Shown here one piece after another: positions 24,209 through 32,386 of a DNA stretch of 64,000 bases. Location of the stretch: positions 5,394,001 to 5,458,000 of the forward strand of contig CM066291.1 of the NCBI GenBank assembly GCA_033816765.1, given 5' to 3'. The stretch comes from Nothopassalora personata (Eukaryota; Ascomycota; Dothideomycetes; Mycosphaerellales; Mycosphaerellaceae). Each line of letters begins with the position of its first letter. The stretch's first letter is position 1. Below the pieces are notes generated by a model, which ran no database searches, was not told the DNA's origin, and saw only the letters and a list, made by a program, of their open reading frames with translations. Made by a program: the position numbers and the translations under genes.

Positions 24209-24586
24209 TAATGTCTACCAACCACCCTATGTAGGCCTGTCCGAGTTGTGGTGGTATGGAGCGGTGCTTGCGTAAGCAGGGGTATTTGCCGGTCCTGGGA
24301 CCGGGAAATCAGGTCACGTGACGAGCAGCGCAGTAGCCAGGTAAAACAAGAGGATTGGCGGACCCTAAACCCCTATACCCTCTACTCGAGAGGTATGAAT
24401 TGAATTGTTGCCTTGATGCTACGCTTACAATACTCAACTGCGCAGTATATATCTCAATGGCCATACCAGGTCCTGCTGGCTTGCCCAAATGTCCAATCAA
24501 ACCTAAATGAATTTGGGCAAGTTGGACCCAAGGGACCCCTTCCCAAACCCAAACCCAAGGTCAACACAACCCATTAGTCGTCAATA
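24209..24586 (-). repeat. 3' LTR of element F
   Basis: 378 bp. The plus-strand ends are TAATGTCTACC and GTCGTCAATA, i.e. a short imperfect inverted repeat TAATGTC/TATTGAC with the canonical TG...CA three bases inside. It carries a copy of the long palindrome (24284-24309) followed by GTCACGTGAC, a perfect E-box-type palindrome. Confidence 0.95.
24284..24309. promoter_or_regulatory. 26-bp GC-rich palindrome, LTR copy 1
   Basis: Half-site ATTTGCCGGTCCT facing GGGACCGGGAAAT; near-perfect dyad with a CCCGGG-like centre. TCACGTGA follows within 6 bases. Three further copies occur in element F and nowhere else that I noticed in the window. Confidence 0.75.
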
Positions 24587-24600
24587 TATCCTCCCCCATT
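24587..24600 (-). other. polypurine tract of element F
   Basis: On the minus strand the sequence directly before the 3' LTR is AATGGGGGAGGATA, a purine-rich plus-strand primer site. Confidence 0.85.
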
Positions 24601-25059
24601 ACGAACCTGTCCTCAGGTTCCAAAGCAGTAAGCCCGGGCCTACCATTCAGCTTGACATACAAGATGTCAGGCAATCCGTGATGGTGACGTCAATAATCCG
24701 CGACTCGCGCCCGTCGCACTGCGTTGACGTATGCCACGAGACTGGCGAGGGGTTGGGCAGCTATGTCAGCATCAATCGAACAGGCCAGATGGTCGAACAA
24801 TGTAAGCGCCATTCATGAGACAAGTGAGTGTCAGTACCAGTAACCTGATAAATCCAAAGACGAGTCCATCGCGTGGCCAGAAAGTGAGTCAAGGGAAGAT
24901 AAGTGACCATAAGAAACAAGTAAGATCTAAGGACCAGAAGCACCCGTACCCGAAGCATCAACCAGAACCAGAACCAGAATCAGAACCAGAAACCCATAGG
25001 CTACAGCTGTAGCCGGAAATCAACCAGAAACCAGGAGCCCATAAACCCGCACCAACCAC

Positions 25060-27963
25060 TCAGTTCCACTCATTCTCACACAACTCCTTTGTCCAGACCC
25101 ACTCGTTGTCGTGGCCAACACCAATCTCACTAGACGCGTCCCCAAGTGGCTGGTTGGTGAAGTTCCCATGGTAGTTGCGGAAGACGCTCTCATCACGCCC
25201 TTCGCTTGTGAAGCACATCTGCTCGAGAGCAGTGACCAAGCTGAGCTGCTTGTCCATCAACTTCACAGCTCGGACGCGCCATTCATGCATCTTCTTGTGG
25301 AAGAGCTCCGAGTCTGGGCGGACCGCAGCATCAAGCCACCTTCTAGCATCAAGGATGACTTCGTTGTCGTTCCAGGACTTCAAACCCGCTAGGGCATCGG
25401 ACAGGGGGCTGATGCCACTGAGGTGTACGGCCGCAGGGAAAGGATGGCCAGGTACTGGGCGTCGATACTCAAACCCTGCAGCGCTCTCACTTGGCGTCTT
25501 GAAGTCACGATGGAGGTCCATCACCTGGTGCATGCTCCAGCTTCTCTGGAGTTCAAGATAGTCATCGTCGCGGATCGCGATAAAGCAAGGGTCAATCTGA
25601 CGCAGCGTCTTCTTGTGTGCGGCCTGCCTCATTGGAACGCCTGCAGTGGTCACCCGCATTTGCCCAGCGCTTAGGTCCTCTCTGAACCAGCTGATGCTGT
25701 TCTTGCTCAGGTAATTCTGAACCCCAACCGAGAAGAAACGCTTAAATCGGCCGTCTTCTATGCAGTCGTTGATCTGGCACCACTGGATGAACTCTGCAGC
25801 ATTCCCTTGCTTATGAAAACCGTGTAAAAACTCCGGCCCACTGGTGCCCTCTGAGTCAAGAGAGTACAGCATGTTGAGCCGGTTGCTAGTCCAGTAGTTT
25901 TCAATTTCGAGGTTCAAGTCGACCCCAGCATGCTGCACCATGGTGTTCGCATCACCCCCCTGATGAGCCCTGTCAAAGCTGAAAATCGTAGGCCTGGGGA
26001 AGGAGATGAACCGAGTGCAGTGTTGAGGGTGCAGCGCCACTTGCAAGAGCCACAGCCCGGGGTCTTGTCGCATGATCTGTTGGCTCAGAGAATACCACAT
26101 GTTCTGGCAGACGCCGCCGTTGCTGACCTTGTTCAACTCTCGCAGGTGCCATCGGTACACGTCGAATTCTCGACTCATCATCTCTCTGACTGTTTTAACC
26201 CGCGGCGCTAGTTCAGCGTCATTGTACCAGTACAGCATGTTGCCATTGATGTAGGTACCGGTGCTATCGAGATCGGCTTGGTCAGCTTCATCAATGCCAA
26301 ATTTGTCGAGGATCTGATTGTAGTTGGCATGCGTGACGATGCCACTCGTGGTGCCGGCTTTGCCTCGAACACGGAGGCAGCCAAGCGGGTTGACAGTCTT
26401 CTGACCACGCTTGTCAGGGCGAAACCACGACCCATTCTTCACCTTGATAGCTGAAAAACTCTTGCCTTCAAAGAGCCAGTCTTGGACCTTGAGCGCGCGC
26501 TCACACAGGGTATTGGTGGTGATACCGGGATTCGTGACGAAGTGGAGGGCCTTGTGGCAGAAATCTCGGACATGCTGATCGCACATCACAGCGCTAACCT
26601 TGCCATCCCTCTCAAGAACCTGCGAGACCGCATATTCGAGCATCTCAAGGCCCGCCATCCGGTGCTCAGGTAGCCAGTCAATGCCATCCACATCAATCGA
26701 GTTCCTGAACTTGATGCCACAGTACCGCTCATTGCAGGTGCAGTTGGCGCGCTTGATCCGGAGGGCCTCGTCTTCCTGCAGGATCTGATCCTTGAAGACT
26801 GATACATCCCTGATCACAGCCGAAGGTGACATGGTGAGTATCGGATTGCCACCCTCAGTCAGGGCCGGAGTGGATCGTGGGGTGCCAACCGGTGTACCCA
26901 GCGGACTGCCTTCGCGTATGGGTGCGCCGTCCAGCGTTCGGTTAGGCGAGGATTGAGCAGGCGCAGTCATGCCCTCACCTATGCTCTCGCTCATGCGGAG
27001 CTGCTCAAGTCGACTCGACTTGCGACCGCCTCTCGATGGGACTGCAGGCTGGGTAGAGGCTGGTGGAGTTGGCGTGGTAGTCTTTGCACGTCCTTTGCCT
27101 TTGCCACCCGGTGGTGGCTGAGTCTGTTGCTGGCCAGATGGTCCAGGTTGACCTGTGCTGTCCTCTGGGGACGCGGACTTCTCAGTGATAGTACCCTCCA
27201 TGAAGTATGGAAGGCCATCCTCATAGACGGCTAGGCGGTGTCTTCTGATGATCTCCCTGCTCTCAGCCGACTGCGGATCAATGCTGCGTGCTTCAGCCTC
27301 CCTGTCGCACCGGGTAAGATCACCAGGCTCCAGAATTCGCTTGCGATCTATGCCCTTGCGGCCGATCCTCATACGCCAGATCAATGCCCTCTGAATTCTG
27401 CCAACAGCCTTGCTGTAGTCTGGGTACTTGTTGATGAAGGCCGTGAACTGGCGGCGCCCACTGTCAGTGCTGCAAAGCTCGGAGATGACGCGTCGATCAA
27501 GAATCTTGTTGTCCATCTGCTGTGGCCAGTGGCGGGTAAGCGTGGCGCGAAGAGTCCTCTCTCGGTTACGAATCTCTGAACCGGTCTTGCGAATCTTGCC
27601 GACGATGGGAAACAAGACATCGAGCTTCCTGTTACCAAGGAATTCATCCTGGTAGGTCTTGCCCATGCCGCTCTCAACTTCCTCGAAAAACAGGTCAACC
27701 CAGACGGAGCAGTCTTCGAACACCTTCTCGAAGCCCTTGCAGAAGTCCTTCAACACCTCAACCCGCTTCTGAGGACTGAGCTCTCGGAACATGACATTAG
27801 CGGCGGACTTCGGCGTGTTCGTGTTGGCAAGGACATGCTTGACGTTGTCCGGCAAGCGAAGGGACTCGAACAAGGTCTGAGGTGGGCGGGTGAGCCCAGT
27901 AACAGTGCTAGTGAGCGCTGTGCTCGAGCCAGCCGGGCGTGACGATGGACCAGCTGAAGCCAT
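25060..27963 (-). CDS. third ORF of element F, 967 aa, unknown function
   Basis: A single uninterrupted frame in sense orientation downstream of pol, where env-like or accessory genes lie in other retroelements. Layout: helical N-terminal region (about 30-250), a Pro/Gly/Thr/Ser-rich, probably disordered linker with basic patches (about 260-390), then a C-terminal region (about 400-967) that looks globular. A Cys cluster CTCNERYCGIKF is at 408-419 and another CDQHVRDFCH at 461-470. In 655-860 the pattern FSFDRAHQGGDANT, GPEFLHGFHK, GQMRVTT, DPCFIAIRDDD recalls fungal double-stranded beta-helix (2-oxoglutarate dioxygenase-like) proteins, but a clean HxD...H iron site is not evident, so I do not assign it. 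No signal peptide or membrane segment is seen, which argues against an envelope protein. Confidence 0.8.
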   Translation of the reverse strand: MASAGPSSRPAGSSTALTSTVTGLTRPPQTLFESLRLPDNVKHVLANTNTPKSAANVMFRELSPQKRVEVLKDFCKGFEKVFEDCSVWVDLFFEEVESGMGKTYQDEFLGNRKLDVLFPIVGKIRKTGSEIRNRERTLRATLTRHWPQQMDNKILDRRVISELCSTDSGRRQFTAFINKYPDYSKAVGRIQRALIWRMRIGRKGIDRKRILEPGDLTRCDREAEARSIDPQSAESREIIRRHRLAVYEDGLPYFMEGTITEKSASPEDSTGQPGPSGQQQTQPPPGGKGKGRAKTTTPTPPASTQPAVPSRGGRKSSRLEQLRMSESIGEGMTAPAQSSPNRTLDGAPIREGSPLGTPVGTPRSTPALTEGGNPILTMSPSAVIRDVSVFKDQILQEDEALRIKRANCTCNERYCGIKFRNSIDVDGIDWLPEHRMAGLEMLEYAVSQVLERDGKVSAVMCDQHVRDFCHKALHFVTNPGITTNTLCERALKVQDWLFEGKSFSAIKVKNGSWFRPDKRGQKTVNPLGCLRVRGKAGTTSGIVTHANYNQILDKFGIDEADQADLDSTGTYINGNMLYWYNDAELAPRVKTVREMMSREFDVYRWHLRELNKVSNGGVCQNMWYSLSQQIMRQDPGLWLLQVALHPQHCTRFISFPRPTIFSFDRAHQGGDANTMVQHAGVDLNLEIENYWTSNRLNMLYSLDSEGTSGPEFLHGFHKQGNAAEFIQWCQINDCIEDGRFKRFFSVGVQNYLSKNSISWFREDLSAGQMRVTTAGVPMRQAAHKKTLRQIDPCFIAIRDDDYLELQRSWSMHQVMDLHRDFKTPSESAAGFEYRRPVPGHPFPAAVHLSGISPLSDALAGLKSWNDNEVILDARRWLDAAVRPDSELFHKKMHEWRVRAVKLMDKQLSLVTALEQMCFTSEGRDESVFRNYHGNFTNQPLGDASSEIGVGHDNEWVWTKELCENEWN

Positions 27964-28564
27964 GATAACTAGGATTCACTATCAGTGAGATCGTAAGAGC
28001 TGGCTATCTCGTGGTGCCACTCTGGAGTGTTGGTAAGCTTTGAAAGCTTGGTATCGGGGTGGGCTTTGAAGGTCAAGGTCGTGAAGAGAGAGAGGCCAGA
28101 GAACCGTCTGATGTGTGGTGGTAGGTGGATGTGTTGGTGGTTCTGGTGATGGTGCTAGTGTTTGAAGAAAAAGAGAGGAAGTAGCAGGCAGAGAGCTGCG
28201 CTTAAGGATGCCTCTCAGCGTATGTCCCTGTGACCGTTGCAAGGCAGCAGCGCCGAGACCGGTCTCATAAGTGGCAAGAGCAGTGCCATTGAGATCACAC
28301 TGAAGGTCCGATGGCCCTGCATGTGACCGAAAACCAGTGCTGGTGACCACCTAGGTGAGCATTCGGCAGGGGGCATGCCACGCTGTCACGTGATCCGATT
28401 TACCGGTCCCGGGACCGGTAAATGTGACTCTACTAACTGAGGTCCAACCAAGGCAAGAACACCCCATGAAGTGAAGTCCAGATAACCGAATCGGCTTAAC
28501 AAACTGAAGGGCATGCGCAACACATGCCTAAGGGAAGTGAACTCCGTACGCCATTGCCAACTGA
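27964..28564 (-). other. spacer between pol and the third ORF of F
   Basis: About 600 bases with no convincing gene; a 122-codon frame at 27982-28350 (minus) lacks recognisable features. It contains the perfect 26-bp palindrome and GTCACGTGAT. It may carry a promoter for the third ORF or splice sites that bring it onto a spliced subgenomic mRNA; the sequence alone does not decide. Confidence 0.5.
28398..28423. promoter_or_regulatory. 26-bp palindrome, internal copy (perfect)
   Basis: Half-site ATTTACCGGTCCC followed directly by its exact reverse complement. TCACGTGA lies 4 bases to its left, the opposite side to that in the LTR, so the two-part module is present here in inverted order. Confidence 0.8.
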
Positions 28565-31500
28565 TTAGTTCTCAGCCTCGATCCTGCTGAACTGTGAAAT
28601 TTCGGCTGCAGAAAGGTCATGAGGCCTGACCCATAGCTTCTTGGATTCCGGTTCAGGATACGATCCCCTTTCGTCAATTCCTACAGGTAGCACGTCTTCG
28701 TCGGCGATGGGCTCGATCTCGTTCGAATCACTGCTGTCTTCGCTATCAGCGACTTCTCCCTCCCCCATTACGAGATCGATCCCATCATCCAGGCCTGGTA
28801 CTCCTATGTTATCCGGGCGAAGCTCTGGAACTAGCTTAAGGTTTTCTCGTGCCTGAACTCCCTTCATTGGCGTGCCATCAAGTTCCTCAAGAATATAGGT
28901 ACCAAACTTCCTGGAGACACTGGACACCCGATATGGACCTTGCCATCGGTAACCGATCTTGCGTGAGAAGTCATCCTTATATGGCTTGTCGAACCTCATG
29001 ACAAGGTCGCCCTTCTGGAAACCAGCAAAGTCAACATTTCGGTGAGAATCGAAGTAGTCCTTGCTAAGTTCTCTTAGTCGCTTCCTTCGAGCATGCAGCT
29101 CTTCCAAACTAAGGTCTCGAGCCTGGAGTTGACGCGCACGTATGGCAAGCAGGTCCTCAGTCGTTCTCACCGATCCCCATTGATAATTCGCCCACGTCGG
29201 GTACTCAACCTCAATTGGCAGAATCGTGCGATGGCCATACAGGACCTGAGCCGGCGTCATTCCAGTAGTACGACAGGTCGTGGTCCTATCAGCCCATAAC
29301 ACAGCGGGTACCCATTGCTCCCATCCGCGGTATGTGTTCCTTGTAAGCTTTGCTAACGCTGCAAGAATCGGACGGTGCCCAACCTCGACCGGAGCATTAG
29401 ACTGCGGATGGTACGGTGATATTCGGATCCTTCGAACACCAAGTCCTACGAGCAACCGCTCAACCTCAGCCGCATGAACCGTAGCGTTATCAAGCACAAT
29501 TTCAGCACAGCAGCCGTGCCTACAGAAGACATCTTCGTATAGAAACTTGGCAACTGTCTTCGAGCTGGGAGGTGCCTTTGTCACTCTAGCCTCGATCCAG
29601 TTGCTGAGTGCTTCGCGCGCAACTAGGAGGTATCCATTTTTGTGCACCTGGACGGGGTCCGAGTACCACTTCTCACCAATGACCTGAGGGCTCGATGAGT
29701 GAAGCTCACCAGCGCGCTGGTTGCCTTCGCGAAACCTACAAGGAGCACAACTTCGAACCCACGCAGAGACATCGGCGAAGCACCCGTCCCAGTAATACCG
29801 ATCGGAAATAAGGTTGTACACGACCTCAGCGCTGCGATGACCGTGTCTTTCATGGCATTCTATGACGATCTCCTTCTGAGCCTCATCATCGTCAATCACA
29901 AGTTGCAACGGTGCTCCTCGGCGCTTCTGGAAGAACAGCAATTGGTCTCGGACAAAGAAGTTGACGCTCTTCTTCACCAGCCGCCGGTACTCAGCACGGG
30001 TAACACCATCGGGCCGGGTCCTGGTTTCTATAACCTGAGCAAGCTGCTGAGAGCCCTCAGAATATTGGTCCCCGAGATGTCGTGTTTTCTGGATTTCAAC
30101 TGGATAGGTGTCGACCGGCTCCGGGTACCTGAACAGCTTATCATCAATCATCTGGTCGACTTCGTCTTCGTCAGCTTTCCTGGGTCCTTGAGGTGTAGAG
30201 GGCCTTCGAGACAGGGCATCTGGGCCAGTGTGTCTAGTCCCCGCAACGTGCTTTACCTCGAACGTGAACAACCTGATCCATGCGACCCACCGGGCCATTG
30301 CCGAGTTTGGCAGGTCCGAAGCCGGCCGGTTAAGCTGCCATACAAGTGTCTTGGCATCAACCTCAAGGACAAAATCAACGCCAGTGATATATCTCTGGAT
30401 CTTCTTAAGCCCCTTAAGGACCCCAAGGCATTCCCGCTTCCCAGCATCATATCTGGATTCTGACGCGCTCCAGATTCCACTCTCATACCGCACCGGGTGA
30501 CGCCGTCGGGTACTGTCCATTGATTCTTGAGAAACGATACATCCCCATCCAGTGCCGCTAGCATCAACTGAGACAAAGATGGACCCAGCACCAGGTGAGT
30601 AGCAGAGGGTAACTAAGGCTGGAGCCTGCACAAGGTACCTAGCAACCTCTTCTTTTGAGAACTGCTCATTTTCTGTCCAGGTGAACTCGGCGTCCTTCTT
30701 CAGCAGTTTGTACATTGGTCGAGCGATGATAACGAACCAGGGAATCCATATCCGGAAGTACACACACAGCCCCACATAGGTGCGGACCTCCTTGATACAG
30801 GTAGGCGTAGGCCAATCCAGGATCTTGGCCACAACCTTTGGGTCAGGATAGCGACCATCCGGGCCAGTAACGTACCCAACAATCTTGAGCTTTTCGTATA
30901 ACCATTGGGATTTGCCTCCAGCAACTACCGCACCAGCTCTTTCCAGGTCAGCAAGAACCAGATCCAGGGAAACGATGTGCTCAACGACCCATTTTCTCAA
31001 CCCAGGCTCTAGTTCGGCATTCCCATAGTCCTCAGTTGGTCCCTTAATACCGATGTCATCGAGAAACGGCTTCGCTCGATGCGAGATATGATCAAGCAGA
31101 ATCTTTGTTACCGCACGCACGAACTGAGCAACTGAATTGGTAGCTCCTTGAGGCAGAGTCGTGTTGCGTACTAGGCCAAGAGGGGTCATGAAGGCTGTTA
31201 AGTCCCGGCAGGACTCATCCAAAGTAATCTGATCATAACCTGAAAACAGGTCCACAAGTGAAGCGACTCGGCACCCGGCAAAATCCTCTGAGAAGCTATC
31301 CGTGTCCGGTGGAATGTTAGCATCGCGCATAGTAACCTCATTCAGGAGCACAGCTGAGTTGATCAACCGATATGGCACATCGCTTCCAGAGGCATCAACC
31401 TTCTTTGCGACCAGGAACCAGCTATTGGAATATGCCCCTTGTGAGTATTCTAGGATGTTATTCTTGATCCGGGCTCTAATCATGCGCTCAACAATTGCCC

Positions 31501-32386
31501 TAAGACTTGGGTGCAACCGGATAGGGCGTGCCTGCCATGGCCTATGAGGGACCGTGTTAATCTTCTGAGGTGGCACGACGTCGTGCCTAATTTGCCTCAT
31601 GTGACTGAAATCCCAAGCGAGGACTGCCTCCCGGTTGTAGAGCATCTCATCGAATAAGGCCCTTTCCATTGGCAATAGCTTGATGCCAACCTTGATTGAG
31701 GTAAGTCGTTCTGGAGTGATCCGGCTACCTCGCTCAATACTTGAGAATTTCTTAGTCAAGTACTTCCCATCAAACGGACCTTGTCCTTCAGGCATCTTGG
31801 ATTCCAGGTACAGTGCCCTGCGCTTCCATTCCATATCTCCCTCAACTCGTGATTCTGGGCGTTCGTGAACGCTCGCGTCCACTGGCTTTTTCTTGTCCGC
31901 CTTACGCTTGTACATCGTGAAGACCTGCGGCATCCTAATGTTAGCTATATGTAGGCCTGCTTGTTGCTTCCGTGCCTGAGCATTCAATGCAGATTGTCTC
32001 AGGATCTCGGAGGGCCAGTCCCCTTGAACTGAATAAACGTTAGCAATAGAATCTCCCTCAAACGCGCCTGTTCCAATTTCTGCAACTCGTTCCTTTGCTA
32101 CAGCAGTCCTAAGCAATCCCAATAAGTGAGCTGAATGGTTGCTAGGCGTTAGAGCCTTGCCGGGTTCCTGCAGATGCGTCGTGTCGTGGTCGTATCCGTT
32201 TTCCTCACTATAGCTATTTACCGGTCCCGGGACCGGCAAATCAAAGTCCGAGGTTTCTCCGAGATAGTGCGAGAACCTCACTGATTTTGTCAAACCCGGC
32301 TTTAGCAAATCGGTGGGTTGAGCGCCGTAACTCAACCCACCATTCCATTTCCCGACGCTTTCAATAGTTCCTGAAGGGTTTTGCAC
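28565..32386 (-). CDS. pol: element F pol: reverse transcriptase, RNase H, integrase (1273 codons)
   Basis: Domains in order: RT with FLDDIGIKGP as the catalytic box (residues 441-450; FLDD replaces the usual YxDD) and LPQGATNS at 411-418; RNase H with SVDASGTGWG (606-615) and DALSRR (723-728); integrase with an HHCC zinc site (H845, H849 or H850, C880, C883) and catalytic D910, D966 (LDNAT) and E1001 (APVEVGH). This is the Ty3/gypsy order. No chromodomain is seen; the tail is acidic. The frame overlaps the end of gag by 55 bases in the -1 register and has no ATG near its start, so it is expected to be made as a Gag-Pol fusion by frameshifting. All catalytic residues I can place are present. 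The FLDD-IKGP style box recalls Ty3-type elements known from basidiomycetes, from memory only. Confidence 0.93.
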   Translation of the reverse strand: MQNPSGTIESVGKWNGGLSYGAQPTDLLKPGLTKSVRFSHYLGETSDFDLPVPGPVNSYSEENGYDHDTTHLQEPGKALTPSNHSAHLLGLLRTAVAKERVAEIGTGAFEGDSIANVYSVQGDWPSEILRQSALNAQARKQQAGLHIANIRMPQVFTMYKRKADKKKPVDASVHERPESRVEGDMEWKRRALYLESKMPEGQGPFDGKYLTKKFSSIERGSRITPERLTSIKVGIKLLPMERALFDEMLYNREAVLAWDFSHMRQIRHDVVPPQKINTVPHRPWQARPIRLHPSLRAIVERMIRARIKNNILEYSQGAYSNSWFLVAKKVDASGSDVPYRLINSAVLLNEVTMRDANIPPDTDSFSEDFAGCRVASLVDLFSGYDQITLDESCRDLTAFMTPLGLVRNTTLPQGATNSVAQFVRAVTKILLDHISHRAKPFLDDIGIKGPTEDYGNAELEPGLRKWVVEHIVSLDLVLADLERAGAVVAGGKSQWLYEKLKIVGYVTGPDGRYPDPKVVAKILDWPTPTCIKEVRTYVGLCVYFRIWIPWFVIIARPMYKLLKKDAEFTWTENEQFSKEEVARYLVQAPALVTLCYSPGAGSIFVSVDASGTGWGCIVSQESMDSTRRRHPVRYESGIWSASESRYDAGKRECLGVLKGLKKIQRYITGVDFVLEVDAKTLVWQLNRPASDLPNSAMARWVAWIRLFTFEVKHVAGTRHTGPDALSRRPSTPQGPRKADEDEVDQMIDDKLFRYPEPVDTYPVEIQKTRHLGDQYSEGSQQLAQVIETRTRPDGVTRAEYRRLVKKSVNFFVRDQLLFFQKRRGAPLQLVIDDDEAQKEIVIECHERHGHRSAEVVYNLISDRYYWDGCFADVSAWVRSCAPCRFREGNQRAGELHSSSPQVIGEKWYSDPVQVHKNGYLLVAREALSNWIEARVTKAPPSSKTVAKFLYEDVFCRHGCCAEIVLDNATVHAAEVERLLVGLGVRRIRISPYHPQSNAPVEVGHRPILAALAKLTRNTYRGWEQWVPAVLWADRTTTCRTTGMTPAQVLYGHRTILPIEVEYPTWANYQWGSVRTTEDLLAIRARQLQARDLSLEELHARRKRLRELSKDYFDSHRNVDFAGFQKGDLVMRFDKPYKDDFSRKIGYRWQGPYRVSSVSRKFGTYILEELDGTPMKGVQARENLKLVPELRPDNIGVPGLDDGIDLVMGEGEVADSEDSSDSNEIEPIADEDVLPVGIDERGSYPEPESKKLWVRPHDLSAAEISQFSRIEAEN
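32216..32241. promoter_or_regulatory. 26-bp palindrome inside the 5' part of pol
   Basis: Half-site ATTTACCGGTCCC facing GGGACCGGCAAAT, one mismatch from perfect. It is translated as part of pol (residues DLPVPGPVN, about 49-57) just downstream of the gag-pol junction. Confidence 0.75.

Noticed and set aside
25060..27963. Third ORF of F as an envelope gene
   Set aside because: No signal peptide, no transmembrane helix and no cleavage site; composition is that of a soluble nuclear or cytosolic protein.
27982..28350. 122-codon frame between pol and the third ORF of F
   Set aside because: No motif, and a spacer role is more likely; a splice leader cannot be excluded.
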